Source: Methanobacteriota archaeon
Lineage (GTDB): Archaea; Thermoplasmatota; Thermoplasmata; RBG-16-68-12
DNA length: 18,489 nt
Assembly: GCA_005878995.1 (NCBI GenBank)
Contig: VBME01000062.1
Span: 1-18,489 of the forward strand
Reading direction: 5' to 3'
A model generated the notes under the pieces. The model was not told where the DNA came from. It saw nothing but the letters and a program-made list of their open reading frames with translations, and ran no database searches. The stretch's first letter is position 1. Every line of letters starts with the position of its first letter. A program made the position numbers and the translations under genes. Below, piece by piece: positions 1-7,954 of this stretch.

Positions 1-950
1 TTGCCGCGGAGCATCGGGAACGAGGTGCGCATGAAGTTCTGGATCACATCAAGCGTCGCGCCGAAGAGATCCTGGTCAATCGATGTCTCTCCAGGCCTTG
101 TCTGCGCGCCGATTAAGGTGCCGTCCTCGTATGTCAAGAAGACGGCTTTGATCGTGTAGCGGCGCGCTTGGAACCGGCGGATCGCTTCGGAGATTCGCTC
201 CCTTCCGATGGGGTACAAGACATAGTAGGTCGCGCCGGCGAGGAAAACAAGGAGCGTCGAAAAAGGTGGGGGGATGTCTTGATTTCCGATAATCCCGAGG
301 AGGCCGTTCGTCCCAAATCCGACGACCAATACAGCTGTGAAGACAGCCACCAAGCCGGCCGCACGACGCGCGAGCAATCGGCTGCTCGTCCTGACGATGC
401 GGTACAAGCGGATCAGATTGTAAACCCCTACCACAGAGCATATGAGCACGTAAATGAGCACGATCCCGAACGCGGACTCGTTGAAAATGGGTAGGTAGAT
501 TTGGTTCGTCTGACCCGCCCTGACACCTGTCACCAATACTTTCGGGGTCCAGACCATCGCGAGGATCCCGATCGAGGCGGCATTTGCCAGCCAATACCAC
601 CGCCGCATGCGATCCACGTATACTTGAGTGAAGAGGAGGAAGAACGTCTCCGTCAGCACAAGGCTCGACATACTGAAGCGGGCGGCCAGCAGTGCGCTCG
701 CCTCCGATGCGGAACCGGGCGGACCGGGAGGCACGTTGAAAAACAGCCAGTCTCCAACCGCATAGAGGCCCGCGAAGAAGCACGCGAACAGGAAGAACGT
801 CTCTGTCCACGTGTGCCATCGGTCCCGGTAGACTTGGAGAAACGCGAGGAGGAACCAGCCTCCCGCCGAGAGAATCGGCACGAACCGGAGGATGTCGAGT
901 GGCTCTACCGTTGGTTCACATCCGATGTTTCGCCGTGCGAAATCGTACAT
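1..950 (-). CDS. Seven-helix membrane protein with C-terminal cytoplasmic domain (partial, 3' end off window)
   Basis: The minus strand is open from ATG 950 to the window edge without a stop, giving 316 residues of an unfinished protein. Seven hydrophobic segments lie at about residues 21-41, 51-71, 91-111, 118-141, 159-183, 197-222 and 230-248. They are separated by short loops rich in Arg, Lys and Asp. After helix 7 comes a basic linker (ERISEAIRRFQARRYTIKA), then the start of a soluble domain with VFLTYEDGTLIGAQT and DVIQNFMRTSFPM around 270-313. The layout is that of a 7TM sensor followed by a cytoplasmic signalling module, as in HisKA_7TM-type proteins, but I cannot assign a family. The ligand and output are unknown. 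An in-frame TGA lies 12 codons upstream of ATG 950, and this is the first ATG after it. An AT-rich patch (CTATTAG) sits only about 15 bp upstream, so the start is fairly but not fully secure. Other frames here are Arg/Pro-rich shadows. Confidence 0.72.
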   Translation of the reverse strand, partial: MYDFARRNIGCEPTVEPLDILRFVPILSAGGWFLLAFLQVYRDRWHTWTETFFLFACFFAGLYAVGDWLFFNVPPGPPGSASEASALLAARFSMSSLVLTETFFLLFTQVYVDRMRRWYWLANAASIGILAMVWTPKVLVTGVRAGQTNQIYLPIFNESAFGIVLIYVLICSVVGVYNLIRLYRIVRTSSRLLARRAAGLVAVFTAVLVVGFGTNGLLGIIGNQDIPPPFSTLLVFLAGATYYVLYPIGRERISEAIRRFQARRYTIKAVFLTYEDGTLIGAQTRPGETSIDQDLFGATLDVIQNFMRTSFPMLRG

Positions 951-1264
951 CGAGTCGTGTGCTAATAGTTGCCGGAGTCGTTCTCATTGGAATCAAGTGC
1001 CGCGCCCGTAAACGGATGTCGTCTTAGTGACCGCCCCGAGTCGAGATGCCGGGACCTACCTTCACTCGGTTCCGCATCCTGTCCCGCACTCGCGGCATGA
1101 AAGGATTAATGCCGCACAGCGGATTCGACGCGCCCGAGTTCTTTGATTGGTGACTCAGGCTTCGCGGCTCGGAGAAAGCCTCTCGAGAACTCAACAGGTC
1201 GGGCGATCGGCGTGAATGAGTGTTGCCTTCAGGCCTATCGTGGGAGGTCCCCTGAGGGATCGCC
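951..1264. other. Divergent intergenic region, no confident gene
   Basis: These 314 bases separate the divergent 7TM gene and HAD gene. They should carry both promoters, but I see no strong TATA element. CTATTAG lies near 960-966 for the minus gene and CCTATC near 1234-1239 for the plus gene; both are weak. A 35-codon plus-strand frame, ATG 1046 to TGA 1151-1153, ends in PHSGFDAPEFFDW. It lacks a clear ribosome binding site and may be chance or the tail of a degraded gene. A long minus-strand frame that crosses this region and the HAD gene is Arg/Ser-rich and looks like an antisense shadow. Confidence 0.5.
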
Positions 1265-2020
1265 GTGACCGACGTAACTGCGCGACCCCGGAAGCCCCAC
1301 GTGTTCTTCGATTTGGGAGAGACGATTGTGAATCTCCGGGACACGATCGGTGTGATTGCATCATTCATCGGCACATCGTACCCTTCGATTGCGAGGCGCG
1401 CGGCGGATTGCGCCAAGTCGTGGTTCATTGGACTGGGATCGTCGGTCCCGCGTGATCCATCCGCAAAGTTCGAAACGCAGTATGATGTCGGGAGGAGAGT
1501 CCTTGTCCGGATCCTTCGCGAGAATGGGGTGTCCGCGGATGAAGCCGACGCGGGCCGCCTGCTGCGGACTGCGTGGAATTCTTGGCAGGAGCGGGCACGC
1601 TTGTGCGAGGGGGTGACCAAGGAGTGGTTGCGTGAAGTGGGCCTCCACTCCGCCGGTGTCGGCGCGGTCACGGACGGGGACGAGGCGGACGTCCGTCGAC
1701 TCCTCCAGAAGATGGCCCTCTCACGATACTTCGATTCCGTGACTACGTCCGAAGCGGTCAAGGCGTACAAACCGAATCCGGTTGTCTACCGCGCCGCGCT
1801 CGCGTCGTTAACCGCCGTTCCTAGAAACAGCTTGTTCGTATCGGACTCCCCCTTGGACCTTGAGGGCGCCCACGCGGTAGGGATGACGGCCGTCTGGTTT
1901 CATCAAAAGCCACCGCACGACGAGGGCCGCCTTCCGCCAGGGGCTTTGCGGGTGACGCAACCGAAGGAGTTGAACCAAATTATCGTCCGCTTCACCGAGA
2001 GCGGCCGCTTCGAGATTTGA
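1265..2020 (+). CDS. HAD-superfamily hydrolase
   Basis: This 251-residue protein has the HAD phosphatase motifs in order. Motif I is FFDLGET with the nucleophile Asp16. Motif II is AVTDG with Thr136. Motif III is the lysine of YKPNP (Lys169). Motif IV is SDSPLDLEGA (Asp194, Asp198). An alpha-helical cap fits between motifs I and II, around residues 22-125, as in C1-capped phosphoglycolate-phosphatase-like members. The family usually hydrolyses small phosphate esters; the substrate here is unknown. Motif I is DxGxT, so the usual second Asp, the general acid/base, is Gly18. This variant occurs in natural HAD proteins and may alter or weaken phosphatase activity. The start is GTG 1265, with GAGGGA about 6 bases upstream. 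A co-directional FAD-dependent reductase follows after about 105 bp, so co-transcription is possible but unproven. Confidence 0.82.
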   Translation: MTDVTARPRKPHVFFDLGETIVNLRDTIGVIASFIGTSYPSIARRAADCAKSWFIGLGSSVPRDPSAKFETQYDVGRRVLVRILRENGVSADEADAGRLLRTAWNSWQERARLCEGVTKEWLREVGLHSAGVGAVTDGDEADVRRLLQKMALSRYFDSVTTSEAVKAYKPNPVVYRAALASLTAVPRNSLFVSDSPLDLEGAHAVGMTAVWFHQKPPHDEGRLPPGALRVTQPKELNQIIVRFTESGRFEI

Positions 2021-2029
2021 TTTTGCAAC

Positions 2030-2063
2030 TCTTCCAACGGCCCCCGGAAGATGGAGCTCTTCC
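2030..2063 (+). other. Mutually exclusive short hairpins between the HAD and FAD genes
   Basis: TCTTCC (2030-2035), GGAAGA (2046-2051) and TCTTCC (2058-2063) can form two alternative 6-bp stems sharing the middle arm. They begin 10 bases after the HAD stop codon. No run of T follows, so this is not a typical terminator. It may be chance. Confidence 0.25.
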
Positions 2064-2125
2064 GCGCTCCGAGAGCTGGCTCCGAATGGTTTATTCGAAC
2101 CTCATCGATTGGATTGCCGACTGAC

Positions 2126-3139
2126 GTGACTGTCCGGATCGCGGGTGCGGGCTTGGCGGGCCTCGTCGCGGCGACAACGGCCGCCCGTGCGGGAGAGGAC
2201 GTCGACGTATACGAGATCAAACGGCACCTCCTTCCGTCCACCGGCGCCCACACCGAGGCGCTTCGGAACTATGAGTCCGTCGACTCCCTGGAGGAGCTCC
2301 GGTCCTATGGGTTCAAGATTCGACCCTTTGCGGAGGTCCATTCCGCGATTCGCCGTTCCGAACATTACGAGAATCTCGTTCGCGGGAAATCGTACTACCT
2401 ATTCATGCGGGGTCGCGAGGAATACACCGTTGATCAGCAGTTGTACCGCGAGGCGATCGATCTCGGGATCCGGTTCCATTTCGGGACAAAAGCGCCTCCG
2501 GAAGTCGAGATCATCGCGACGGGCCCTCCGCGGCATGAGTTCAACATGCTCGCGGCGGGATTCACGTTCACCGCGGAAGGCTCCAACCTCGACCCCCATA
2601 CGGTCATTGCACTCCTGGACAATCGGGTTGCACCGGGGGGGTACCTTGCCATCACGCCCGGGGTCGACTACCACTCCATCTACAGTGGGTCTTGGATCGA
2701 TCTCGACTTTGGCCGTGTACTTGGGCTCGCAGAGAAGGCGTTCGAAATCCCTTGGGTCCGAGAGGTTCTGGGAAGGAGCCGCTGGGTCGACAAGATCCAT
2801 GGGACGGCCTACTACGCACGCGATCCCATTGCCACCGCGGTCCGTGATCGGTCTCTCCAAGTGGGTGAGGCGGGCGGCTTCCAAGATGCCGTCGCCGCGT
2901 ATGGATTCCGATATGCGGTCATTACCGGGGCTCTCGCCGCGCGGTCCGTCGTCGAGCGTTTGGACTATCCAACTCTGTTGAGGAGCCGATTCAAAGACGA
3001 GTTCGAAAATGCGTTTGCCTATCGCCAGAAGCTCAACAACGCATCGAATAGGGATTTCGACGAGCTGGTGCAAGCGCTGGGGCCAGAACTCACGATCGAT
3101 GAGTACCGAAATCTAAGAGGAAAACTCCGCACGCTCTAG
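2126..3139 (+). CDS. FAD-dependent oxidoreductase, geranylgeranyl-reductase-like
   Basis: The protein starts with a dinucleotide-binding fold: GAGLAG at residues 7-12 after a beta strand, with Glu30 (VYEIK) ending the second strand where it would bind the ribose of FAD. A second FAD contact, VGEAGGFQDAVAAYGFRYA (about 246-264), matches the GEAAGFQD...GFGxRYA form of the motif in geranylgeranyl-reductase-like flavoproteins. That family includes archaeal enzymes that saturate isoprenoid lipid chains, but this subgroup also has members of unknown substrate, so a lipid role is only plausible. The length of 337 residues is near the short end of the family. I chose GTG 2126 because the beta strand begins there. 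TTG 2114 is an in-frame alternative, and the frame is open up to ATG 2051. A TTTATT box at 2090-2095 lies upstream of both GTG and TTG, arguing against the ATG. The gene ends 37 bp from the convergent ligase gene. Confidence 0.8.
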   Translation: MTVRIAGAGLAGLVAATTAARAGEDVDVYEIKRHLLPSTGAHTEALRNYESVDSLEELRSYGFKIRPFAEVHSAIRRSEHYENLVRGKSYYLFMRGREEYTVDQQLYREAIDLGIRFHFGTKAPPEVEIIATGPPRHEFNMLAAGFTFTAEGSNLDPHTVIALLDNRVAPGGYLAITPGVDYHSIYSGSWIDLDFGRVLGLAEKAFEIPWVREVLGRSRWVDKIHGTAYYARDPIATAVRDRSLQVGEAGGFQDAVAAYGFRYAVITGALAARSVVERLDYPTLLRSRFKDEFENAFAYRQKLNNASNRDFDELVQALGPELTIDEYRNLRGKLRTL

Positions 3140-3176
3140 GCCGGCAACCAAAGATAGTGAGTCGGGCAAGGACCCG

Positions 3177-4940
3177 TCACCTTGTCACACCTTTCTTCGC
3201 CACCTTCTGCTGCCGTTCGTACATCTCGGTGATCTCCTGAACGGTCGTCGCGTCTTCCGCCCCCTTGTCCTCCCGCCACTTCCCCGTGAACCGAGGGAAC
3301 CGAATCGCCAACCCCGCGCCGCTCCGAACGAGGTCCTGTCCGGCCGTGTGGACAGGGCTGAGGGTTATCTCAGCTCCGAGGACCTCGAGGACGACGGAGG
3401 GCTCGAACCACGCGTCTGCTTCGAGCTTCGAGTCCACTCGCGCGGACCGATGGGGCACGATGTGAGGGGCGAGTCGCTCGGGAAGGGCCGCGAGGGTCAC
3501 GTCGTCGAAGCCCGTACCGAGCTTGCACACGGTCCGAAACAGGTCGGCGTCCTTATCATACGCCGCCATGAGGAGCGCCCCGTACGTTCCCGCCCGCTTC
3601 CCTCGACCCGCGAACGCGCCGACGATCACGAGATCAATCGTGTCGTTCAGGGCCGCGCTGTATTCCTTCTTGAACTTGATCCACTGGTATCCGCGCGCGC
3701 CGGCGTCGTACGTCGAGTCGAGCGCCTTCGCCATGAGACCCTCGCATCCGGCCTGAAGGGCCTCGTCGAAGAACGTCTCCGCCTGTCTCACGTCATCGGA
3801 GACGCGCATCGTCGCGAGGCGAATCGAATCATTCGGCTTTAGCAGGCCCTCAAGAGCCCTGCGGCGTTCTGTGTACGGGCGGGAGGTCAGATCCTCGTCT
3901 CCTTGGAGGAGGCAGTCGAACGCGAAGAGGGTCACGGGGAACTCTTTCGCCATGCGTTCGACTTCCAACTTCCGTCCGCGACGGCGACTCACTTCTTGGA
4001 ACGGGAGGAATTCTCCTGTGTTCGGATCGACGGGGACGGCCTCGCCCTCGACAATCGCACCTCGCTCGCGAATCCCCGTCCTCAGCCCGTCAACGATCTC
4101 GGGGAACTGTCCCGTCGTGTTCTCGAGATGACGCGAGAAGAGCTCGATTCGCTTCGGGGAGACGTGCGCCTGTACTCGCAGGCCATCGTACTTGTATTCG
4201 AGGGCCGCCTTCCCCATGCGCGCGAAGATCTCCTGGAGCGTCTCGAGGCGCTCCGCGAGCATTGCCCGAATCGGACGGAATAGCTTCAGGTGGATCTCAT
4301 CAAGTCCGTCGAGGCCTTTCGATGCGAGCATCCGGGCAACTTCGCCGAGGTCCGATGAGACATTGTACGCGCGTTCGACTCGGCCCCGGACGGCCTTCGT
4401 CGCGAACGTCGCGGCGAGCGCGTCGACAATGGTCATGTCCGCAACCCCGAGACGCATCTGGCCGACAACCATGCGGACGATGTATTTCGCCTCCCGCGGC
4501 GTCGCGTTCCCGAGAAGATCGGACAACAAACGGATCTTTCGATCCTGGCTTCCTTCGCCGGCTTCGCGAGCGATTGCAGCAAGGTGATCGTACACCTTGT
4601 CGGTCGTGAGCGGCGTCGACTCGAGCGGCTTCTGGCGCCGCGAGGAAATCGCCTGCTCCGCGACAAGCCCGAGATCTCCTTTCTCCTTCCATGAGCGCGC
4701 GATTCGAACGTCGTCGAGGCCCGTCGCTTGTGCGAGGACCCGCATCACCATCTTCTCCGCGAGGCCGAGCTCGACCCCCTCGTAATCTGGACGGATTCGG
4801 CCCTGGGTGAGGTACACGACCTTATCGAGGTCCTCCTTCGGTGTCTCTCGGAGAAGGCCCACGAGGAGGTCCGTCATCTCGAGCCGTTTCGTCGTCGCCT
4901 CGATCTTCTCGTAGGCGTCGACGACGCGGGCAAACTGCAT
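3177..4940 (-). CDS. lig: ATP-dependent DNA ligase, archaeal type
   Basis: This 587-residue protein seals nicks in DNA, joining Okazaki fragments and repair products, through an adenylated lysine. The N-terminal third is the helical DNA-binding domain, starting FARVVDAYEKIEATTKRLE. The adenylation domain carries motif I EYKYDGLR with catalytic Lys250, motif III LFSRHLENTT near 267-275, motif IIIa VTLFAFDCLL, motif IV EGLMAK near 400-405 and motif V WIKFKK near 420-425. The C-terminal OB-fold runs to a basic tail (KVAKKGVTR). Length and motif order match archaeal replicative ligases. The open frame extends upstream to TTG 4985, but I choose ATG 4940: family homology starts there, and a TATA-like TTAAGAAG is centred about 26 bp upstream, which fits a leaderless mRNA. 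The gene is divergent from the SDR gene and convergent with the flavoprotein gene. Confidence 0.95.
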   Translation of the reverse strand: MQFARVVDAYEKIEATTKRLEMTDLLVGLLRETPKEDLDKVVYLTQGRIRPDYEGVELGLAEKMVMRVLAQATGLDDVRIARSWKEKGDLGLVAEQAISSRRQKPLESTPLTTDKVYDHLAAIAREAGEGSQDRKIRLLSDLLGNATPREAKYIVRMVVGQMRLGVADMTIVDALAATFATKAVRGRVERAYNVSSDLGEVARMLASKGLDGLDEIHLKLFRPIRAMLAERLETLQEIFARMGKAALEYKYDGLRVQAHVSPKRIELFSRHLENTTGQFPEIVDGLRTGIRERGAIVEGEAVPVDPNTGEFLPFQEVSRRRGRKLEVERMAKEFPVTLFAFDCLLQGDEDLTSRPYTERRRALEGLLKPNDSIRLATMRVSDDVRQAETFFDEALQAGCEGLMAKALDSTYDAGARGYQWIKFKKEYSAALNDTIDLVIVGAFAGRGKRAGTYGALLMAAYDKDADLFRTVCKLGTGFDDVTLAALPERLAPHIVPHRSARVDSKLEADAWFEPSVVLEVLGAEITLSPVHTAGQDLVRSGAGLAIRFPRFTGKWREDKGAEDATTVQEITEMYERQQKVAKKGVTR

Positions 4941-4962
4941 GATCACGTCGGAACCCGAGACG

Positions 4963-4970
4963 CTTCTTAA
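4963..4970 (-). promoter_or_regulatory. Archaeal TATA-like box of the ligase gene
   Basis: The minus strand reads TTAAGAAG, centred 26-27 bp upstream of ATG 4940. This is the spacing expected if transcription starts at the start codon. The surroundings are GC-rich, so the patch stands out. Confidence 0.5.
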
Positions 4971-5033
4971 GGGTTCGCGGGCCAAACCTGCGGTGCCGAC
5001 ACGTTGTTATCCTGATGGATAGTTGTCGGGGCG

Positions 5034-6173
5034 ATGGCCCCGCAAGCCTTCATTACTGGCGGCACGGGCTTTATCGGCCACCGCTTGGTGAAGAGGCTCC
5101 TCGACGACGGATGGAGCGTCCGCGCCCTCGTCCTCGAACCTGAACGAACCCGCCTCCCAGAGCATCCGCGTCTTGAACTTCTGGTCGGGGACGTGACGAA
5201 GGCCGAAACCTTTCGCGGCGGAATGGACGGTGCGGATGCGGTCTTCCATCTCGCGGCACTTGTCGCCGCCTGGATCCGGGACAATCGAGAATATTTCCGC
5301 GTGAACGTTCAAGGCACCGCGCACGTGATTGATGAGGCGATCCGCGCCAGGGTGCCCCGGTTCCTCTTCACGAGCAGCATGTCGGGCATCGGGGTCACCC
5401 CCGGTGCGGTCATGCGCGAAGACAGTCCGCCCGGAAAGGCATTCGGACCGTATGAGTTGTCCAAGGCACAGGCGGAGCGACTCGTTGAGAACGCTGTTCG
5501 AGAACGCGGTCTTCCTGCGATCACACTGATCCCCAGCATTGTGCTTGGATCCGGAGACACGTTCAACACGGGAAAGTTCCTCCTGTCGTACGTGAAGGGG
5601 GAGTTCCCGGGGACCTTCGCCGAGGACTCCCGCCTTCCCGTCGTCGGCGCAGACGATGTTGCGCGCGCGCACCTCCTCGCGTACCATCGCGGGCGCGTCG
5701 GCGAGCGATACATCATTTGCGGCGAGAACGTCGGCTGGGGCGAGATCATGCGCATCGCGAGCGCGGCATCCGGCACGCCGATGCCATCGAGGCACATCGG
5801 CGCTCGTGCGATCTGGCTTGCCTCTCGCTCCGGGGAGGTGTTCTCTCGCGTTACTCGATCCGCTCCCCGTCTGCCAGCATGGCTTGCCGACTTCCTCCTC
5901 ACCGGTGCGACGATGGACCACGGGAAATCCGTGCGGGAGCTTGGAATGACATATCGGCCGATTGCCGAGTCAATCCAGGAGGCGATCGACTGGTTTCGGG
6001 CCGAAGGGTTGGTCAGAGGGCCCCAGCGCGCACCCTACGAAGTTCCTGGGTTGCAGTTGCCCGTCGAGAACCCCCCGCCCGAAGTGCCTGGAGAGGTCGA
6101 GCCGAGGATCCCTCCTGCGGGCGGTTTGCCCGCGAGGAATCAGCGCCGTAGACCACCCGAGGGTCCTACCTAG
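5034..6173 (+). CDS. NAD(P)-dependent epimerase/dehydratase (extended SDR)
   Basis: An extended short-chain dehydrogenase of 379 residues. The nucleotide-binding motif GGTGFIG is at 9-15. The conserved GD of the third strand is at 52-53, HLAALVA at 72-78, the active-site serine region TSSMSG at 113-118, and the catalytic YELSK at 140-144. These are the full catalytic elements of the extended SDR fold. Sequence style is closest to dihydroflavonol-4-reductase-like and sugar-epimerase-like members, and the substrate cannot be read from sequence. The fold ends near residue 325. The last 50 or so residues are rich in Pro, Gly, Glu and Arg, look disordered and are not typical of the family. The start is ATG 5034, with a weak GGGG before it. 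The gene ends convergently with purB: the TAG stops of both overlap within one CTAG. Confidence 0.86.
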   Translation: MAPQAFITGGTGFIGHRLVKRLLDDGWSVRALVLEPERTRLPEHPRLELLVGDVTKAETFRGGMDGADAVFHLAALVAAWIRDNREYFRVNVQGTAHVIDEAIRARVPRFLFTSSMSGIGVTPGAVMREDSPPGKAFGPYELSKAQAERLVENAVRERGLPAITLIPSIVLGSGDTFNTGKFLLSYVKGEFPGTFAEDSRLPVVGADDVARAHLLAYHRGRVGERYIICGENVGWGEIMRIASAASGTPMPSRHIGARAIWLASRSGEVFSRVTRSAPRLPAWLADFLLTGATMDHGKSVRELGMTYRPIAESIQEAIDWFRAEGLVRGPQRAPYEVPGLQLPVENPPPEVPGEVEPRIPPAGGLPARNQRRRPPEGPT

Positions 6174-7513
6174 CGGACCCGCCGCACGAAGGCGCCGACG
6201 ATCGCCACGCTTTCTCCCAGGTACGCGGCCGGGTCCATCGCCGCGTCGATCTCCTTCTTCGATAGGAGTTTCGTCACCTTCGGCTCCGCCAAGAGCGCAT
6301 CGCGGAGGTGGATCCCTTTCGTCCGGGCCTTGTGCGCCGTGTCGCGGACGAGCTTGTGCGCATCCTGCCGTCCGAGCCCCTTGCCCACCAGCGCGATCAT
6401 GACCGCCTCCGCCATGACCTGCCCCTTCGTCGCATCGAGGTTTTCTTTCATCCGGTCCGGGTAGACCCGGAGGGAGTCGAAGATCTCCGTCGTCCGCGCG
6501 AGCATCTCATCGATCAGGACGCAGCCATGGGGGAGGATGATCCGTTCCGACGCGCTGTTCGTCAAGTCCCGCTCGTGCCACAGCGGCACGTTCTCCAGGG
6601 CCGGGATGACGAGGGACCGCACGACGCGCGCGAGCGAACAGACGTTCTCGGACCCGACCGGATTCTCCTTCTGGGCCATCGTCGAGCTGCCGACCTGTTT
6701 CTTCGCCTCAAATGCCTCCGCGACCTCCCCGATCTCCGTGCGTTGGAGGTTCCGGACCTCCGTGCAGAATTTCTCGAGGGACGCCGCGAGGTTCGCGAGG
6801 ACCGCGATGAACTCGGCGTACCGGTCCCGCCCGACCACCTGGGTCGCGGCTTCCTCGACGCCGATGCCGAGGTCGCTCATCACGGCCGCTTGGACGTCAT
6901 GGGCGTACGCTCCGAACGCCGCTCCCGTCCCGACGGCGCCGGACATCTTGCCGACGACGACGCGAGTGGACGCCTCTTGGAGACGGTCCCGATGCCGGAT
7001 GACTTCCGAGGCAAACACCGCCATCTTGAGGCCGAACGTGATCGGGACCGCGGCTTGACCGTGCGTCCGGCCGAGCATGATCGTCCGCTTGTGTTTCGTC
7101 GCGAGGCCCGCGAGGACCTGGATGAGCTCGTCCAGATCCGACGTGAGGACTCGGATCGCGTCACGGAGCTGGAGCGCGGTTGCGCTGTCGAGGATGTCGT
7201 TGCTCGTCGCGCCGAGGTGGACGTACTTGCCCGCGTCGCCATCGCATGCTTCCGTGAGGGCGAGGACGACGGCCATGAGGTCGTGCCGCGTCTCCTCCTC
7301 GAGCGCCTGCACGCGCTTGACCGTCACGTGCTTCGTCGTCGCCTTCGCGGCAATTTCCGCCCCGGCCGGCTCCGGAATCAACCCGACCTTCGCCTCCGCC
7401 CGGGCGAGGGCCGCCTCGACGTCGAGGAGCCGCTGGAGGCGTGCGTCCTCCTCGAAGATCCCCTTCATCTTCGGCCGGCCATATCGGAAGTCGATCGGGC
7501 AGAGCAGGGACAT
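6170..7513 (-). CDS. purB: Adenylosuccinate lyase
   Basis: This enzyme acts twice in purine synthesis, releasing fumarate from SAICAR and from adenylosuccinate to give AICAR and AMP. The 447-residue protein starts MSLLCPIDFRYGRPKMK, typical of PurB. It has HLGATSND near 99-106, RTHGQ near 149-153 (catalytic His), and the fumarase/lyase signature GSSTMAQKEN at about 275-284, followed by PVGSEN. HERDLTNSASERI, also PurB-like, follows. The signature has AQ where most members have PH or PY, a mild variant that still fits the pattern. I chose ATG 7513, preceded by GGGTGG, over TTG 7531. It is the last gene of a minus-strand run, 61 bp after the small ferredoxin-fold gene, so shared transcription is possible. 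No other purine gene is in the window. Confidence 0.95.
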   Translation of the reverse strand: MSLLCPIDFRYGRPKMKGIFEEDARLQRLLDVEAALARAEAKVGLIPEPAGAEIAAKATTKHVTVKRVQALEEETRHDLMAVVLALTEACDGDAGKYVHLGATSNDILDSATALQLRDAIRVLTSDLDELIQVLAGLATKHKRTIMLGRTHGQAAVPITFGLKMAVFASEVIRHRDRLQEASTRVVVGKMSGAVGTGAAFGAYAHDVQAAVMSDLGIGVEEAATQVVGRDRYAEFIAVLANLAASLEKFCTEVRNLQRTEIGEVAEAFEAKKQVGSSTMAQKENPVGSENVCSLARVVRSLVIPALENVPLWHERDLTNSASERIILPHGCVLIDEMLARTTEIFDSLRVYPDRMKENLDATKGQVMAEAVMIALVGKGLGRQDAHKLVRDTAHKARTKGIHLRDALLAEPKVTKLLSKKEIDAAMDPAAYLGESVAIVGAFVRRVR

Positions 7514-7574
7514 GGCCACCCGCGAGGGCAAAGCCCGGACGCGTTATGGAGCTTTCCTCTCCGGAACGCGGCGT

Positions 7575-7916
7575 CTACTTTTTCGGCTTCTTCGGTTCGA
7601 GGACTTTGACGTCGCCGACCTCTCGCAGGAGCATCGCTTCCGCTTCGCCCGGCAAGAAGAAGTCCGTCGCCTCTTCGTTCAGGCGGTCCCACGTCTCGTC
7701 CTTGTGCTCGCGGAGTGCATCGAAGTCGCCGTACTTGTTGCACTCCATCATGACCGCCACGTTGTACCGGCCGAAGCCCAAGACCGTGCCGAACGTACCG
7801 CGGTACGCCCATCCCGGTGGCGCGTGCTTCTCCAACAACCCTTCGTTCTTCTTCGTCCACGCTTGGAAGTCCTTGTACCGGCCTTCCTTGATGTTCCCGA
7901 ACTGAATCCAGAGCAT
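7575..7916 (-). CDS. Small protein, probable dimeric alpha-beta barrel (NIPSNAP/ABM-like)
   Basis: A 113-residue soluble protein. It opens with a strand (MLWIQFGNI), then a helix with EGRYKDFQAWTKKNEGLLEKH. Next come strands around YRGTFGTVLGFGRYNVAVMMEC and a helix with DFDALREHKDETWDRLNEE. This strand-helix-strand-strand-helix order and the DFDALREH segment are typical of dimeric ferredoxin-like barrels such as NIPSNAP or monooxygenase-like families. I cannot name the exact family, and no catalytic residues are evident. The tail is LEPKKPKK. I choose ATG 7916 because GGAGGGG lies about 5 bases upstream. The frame is open to ATG 7955, which overlaps the kinase stop as TAATG, so translational coupling from that earlier start is an alternative. 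It lies between the histidine kinase and purB; no functional link is evident. Confidence 0.7.
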   Translation of the reverse strand: MLWIQFGNIKEGRYKDFQAWTKKNEGLLEKHAPPGWAYRGTFGTVLGFGRYNVAVMMECNKYGDFDALREHKDETWDRLNEEATDFFLPGEAEAMLLREVGDVKVLEPKKPKK

Positions 7917-7954
7917 AACCGCCCCTCCGTGACCACGCATGGTCCGGTGCGGCA

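Noticed and set aside
76..819. 247-codon minus-strand frame
   Set aside because: It is rich in Arg, His and Pro with no fold-like pattern. It overlaps the hydrophobic 7TM frame, which is open over the full 950 bases and explains the region better.
168..965. Two plus-strand frames (168-494 and 501-965)
   Set aside because: Charged, low-complexity antisense shadows of the 7TM gene.
1024..1770. 248-codon minus-strand frame opposite the HAD gene
   Set aside because: Ser/Arg/Pro-rich with no recognisable motif, and antisense to a gene with all HAD motifs.
6308..7609. 433-codon plus-strand frame opposite purB
   Set aside because: Almost entirely Arg, Asp, Glu, Leu and Pro, as expected for the antisense of a high-GC gene.
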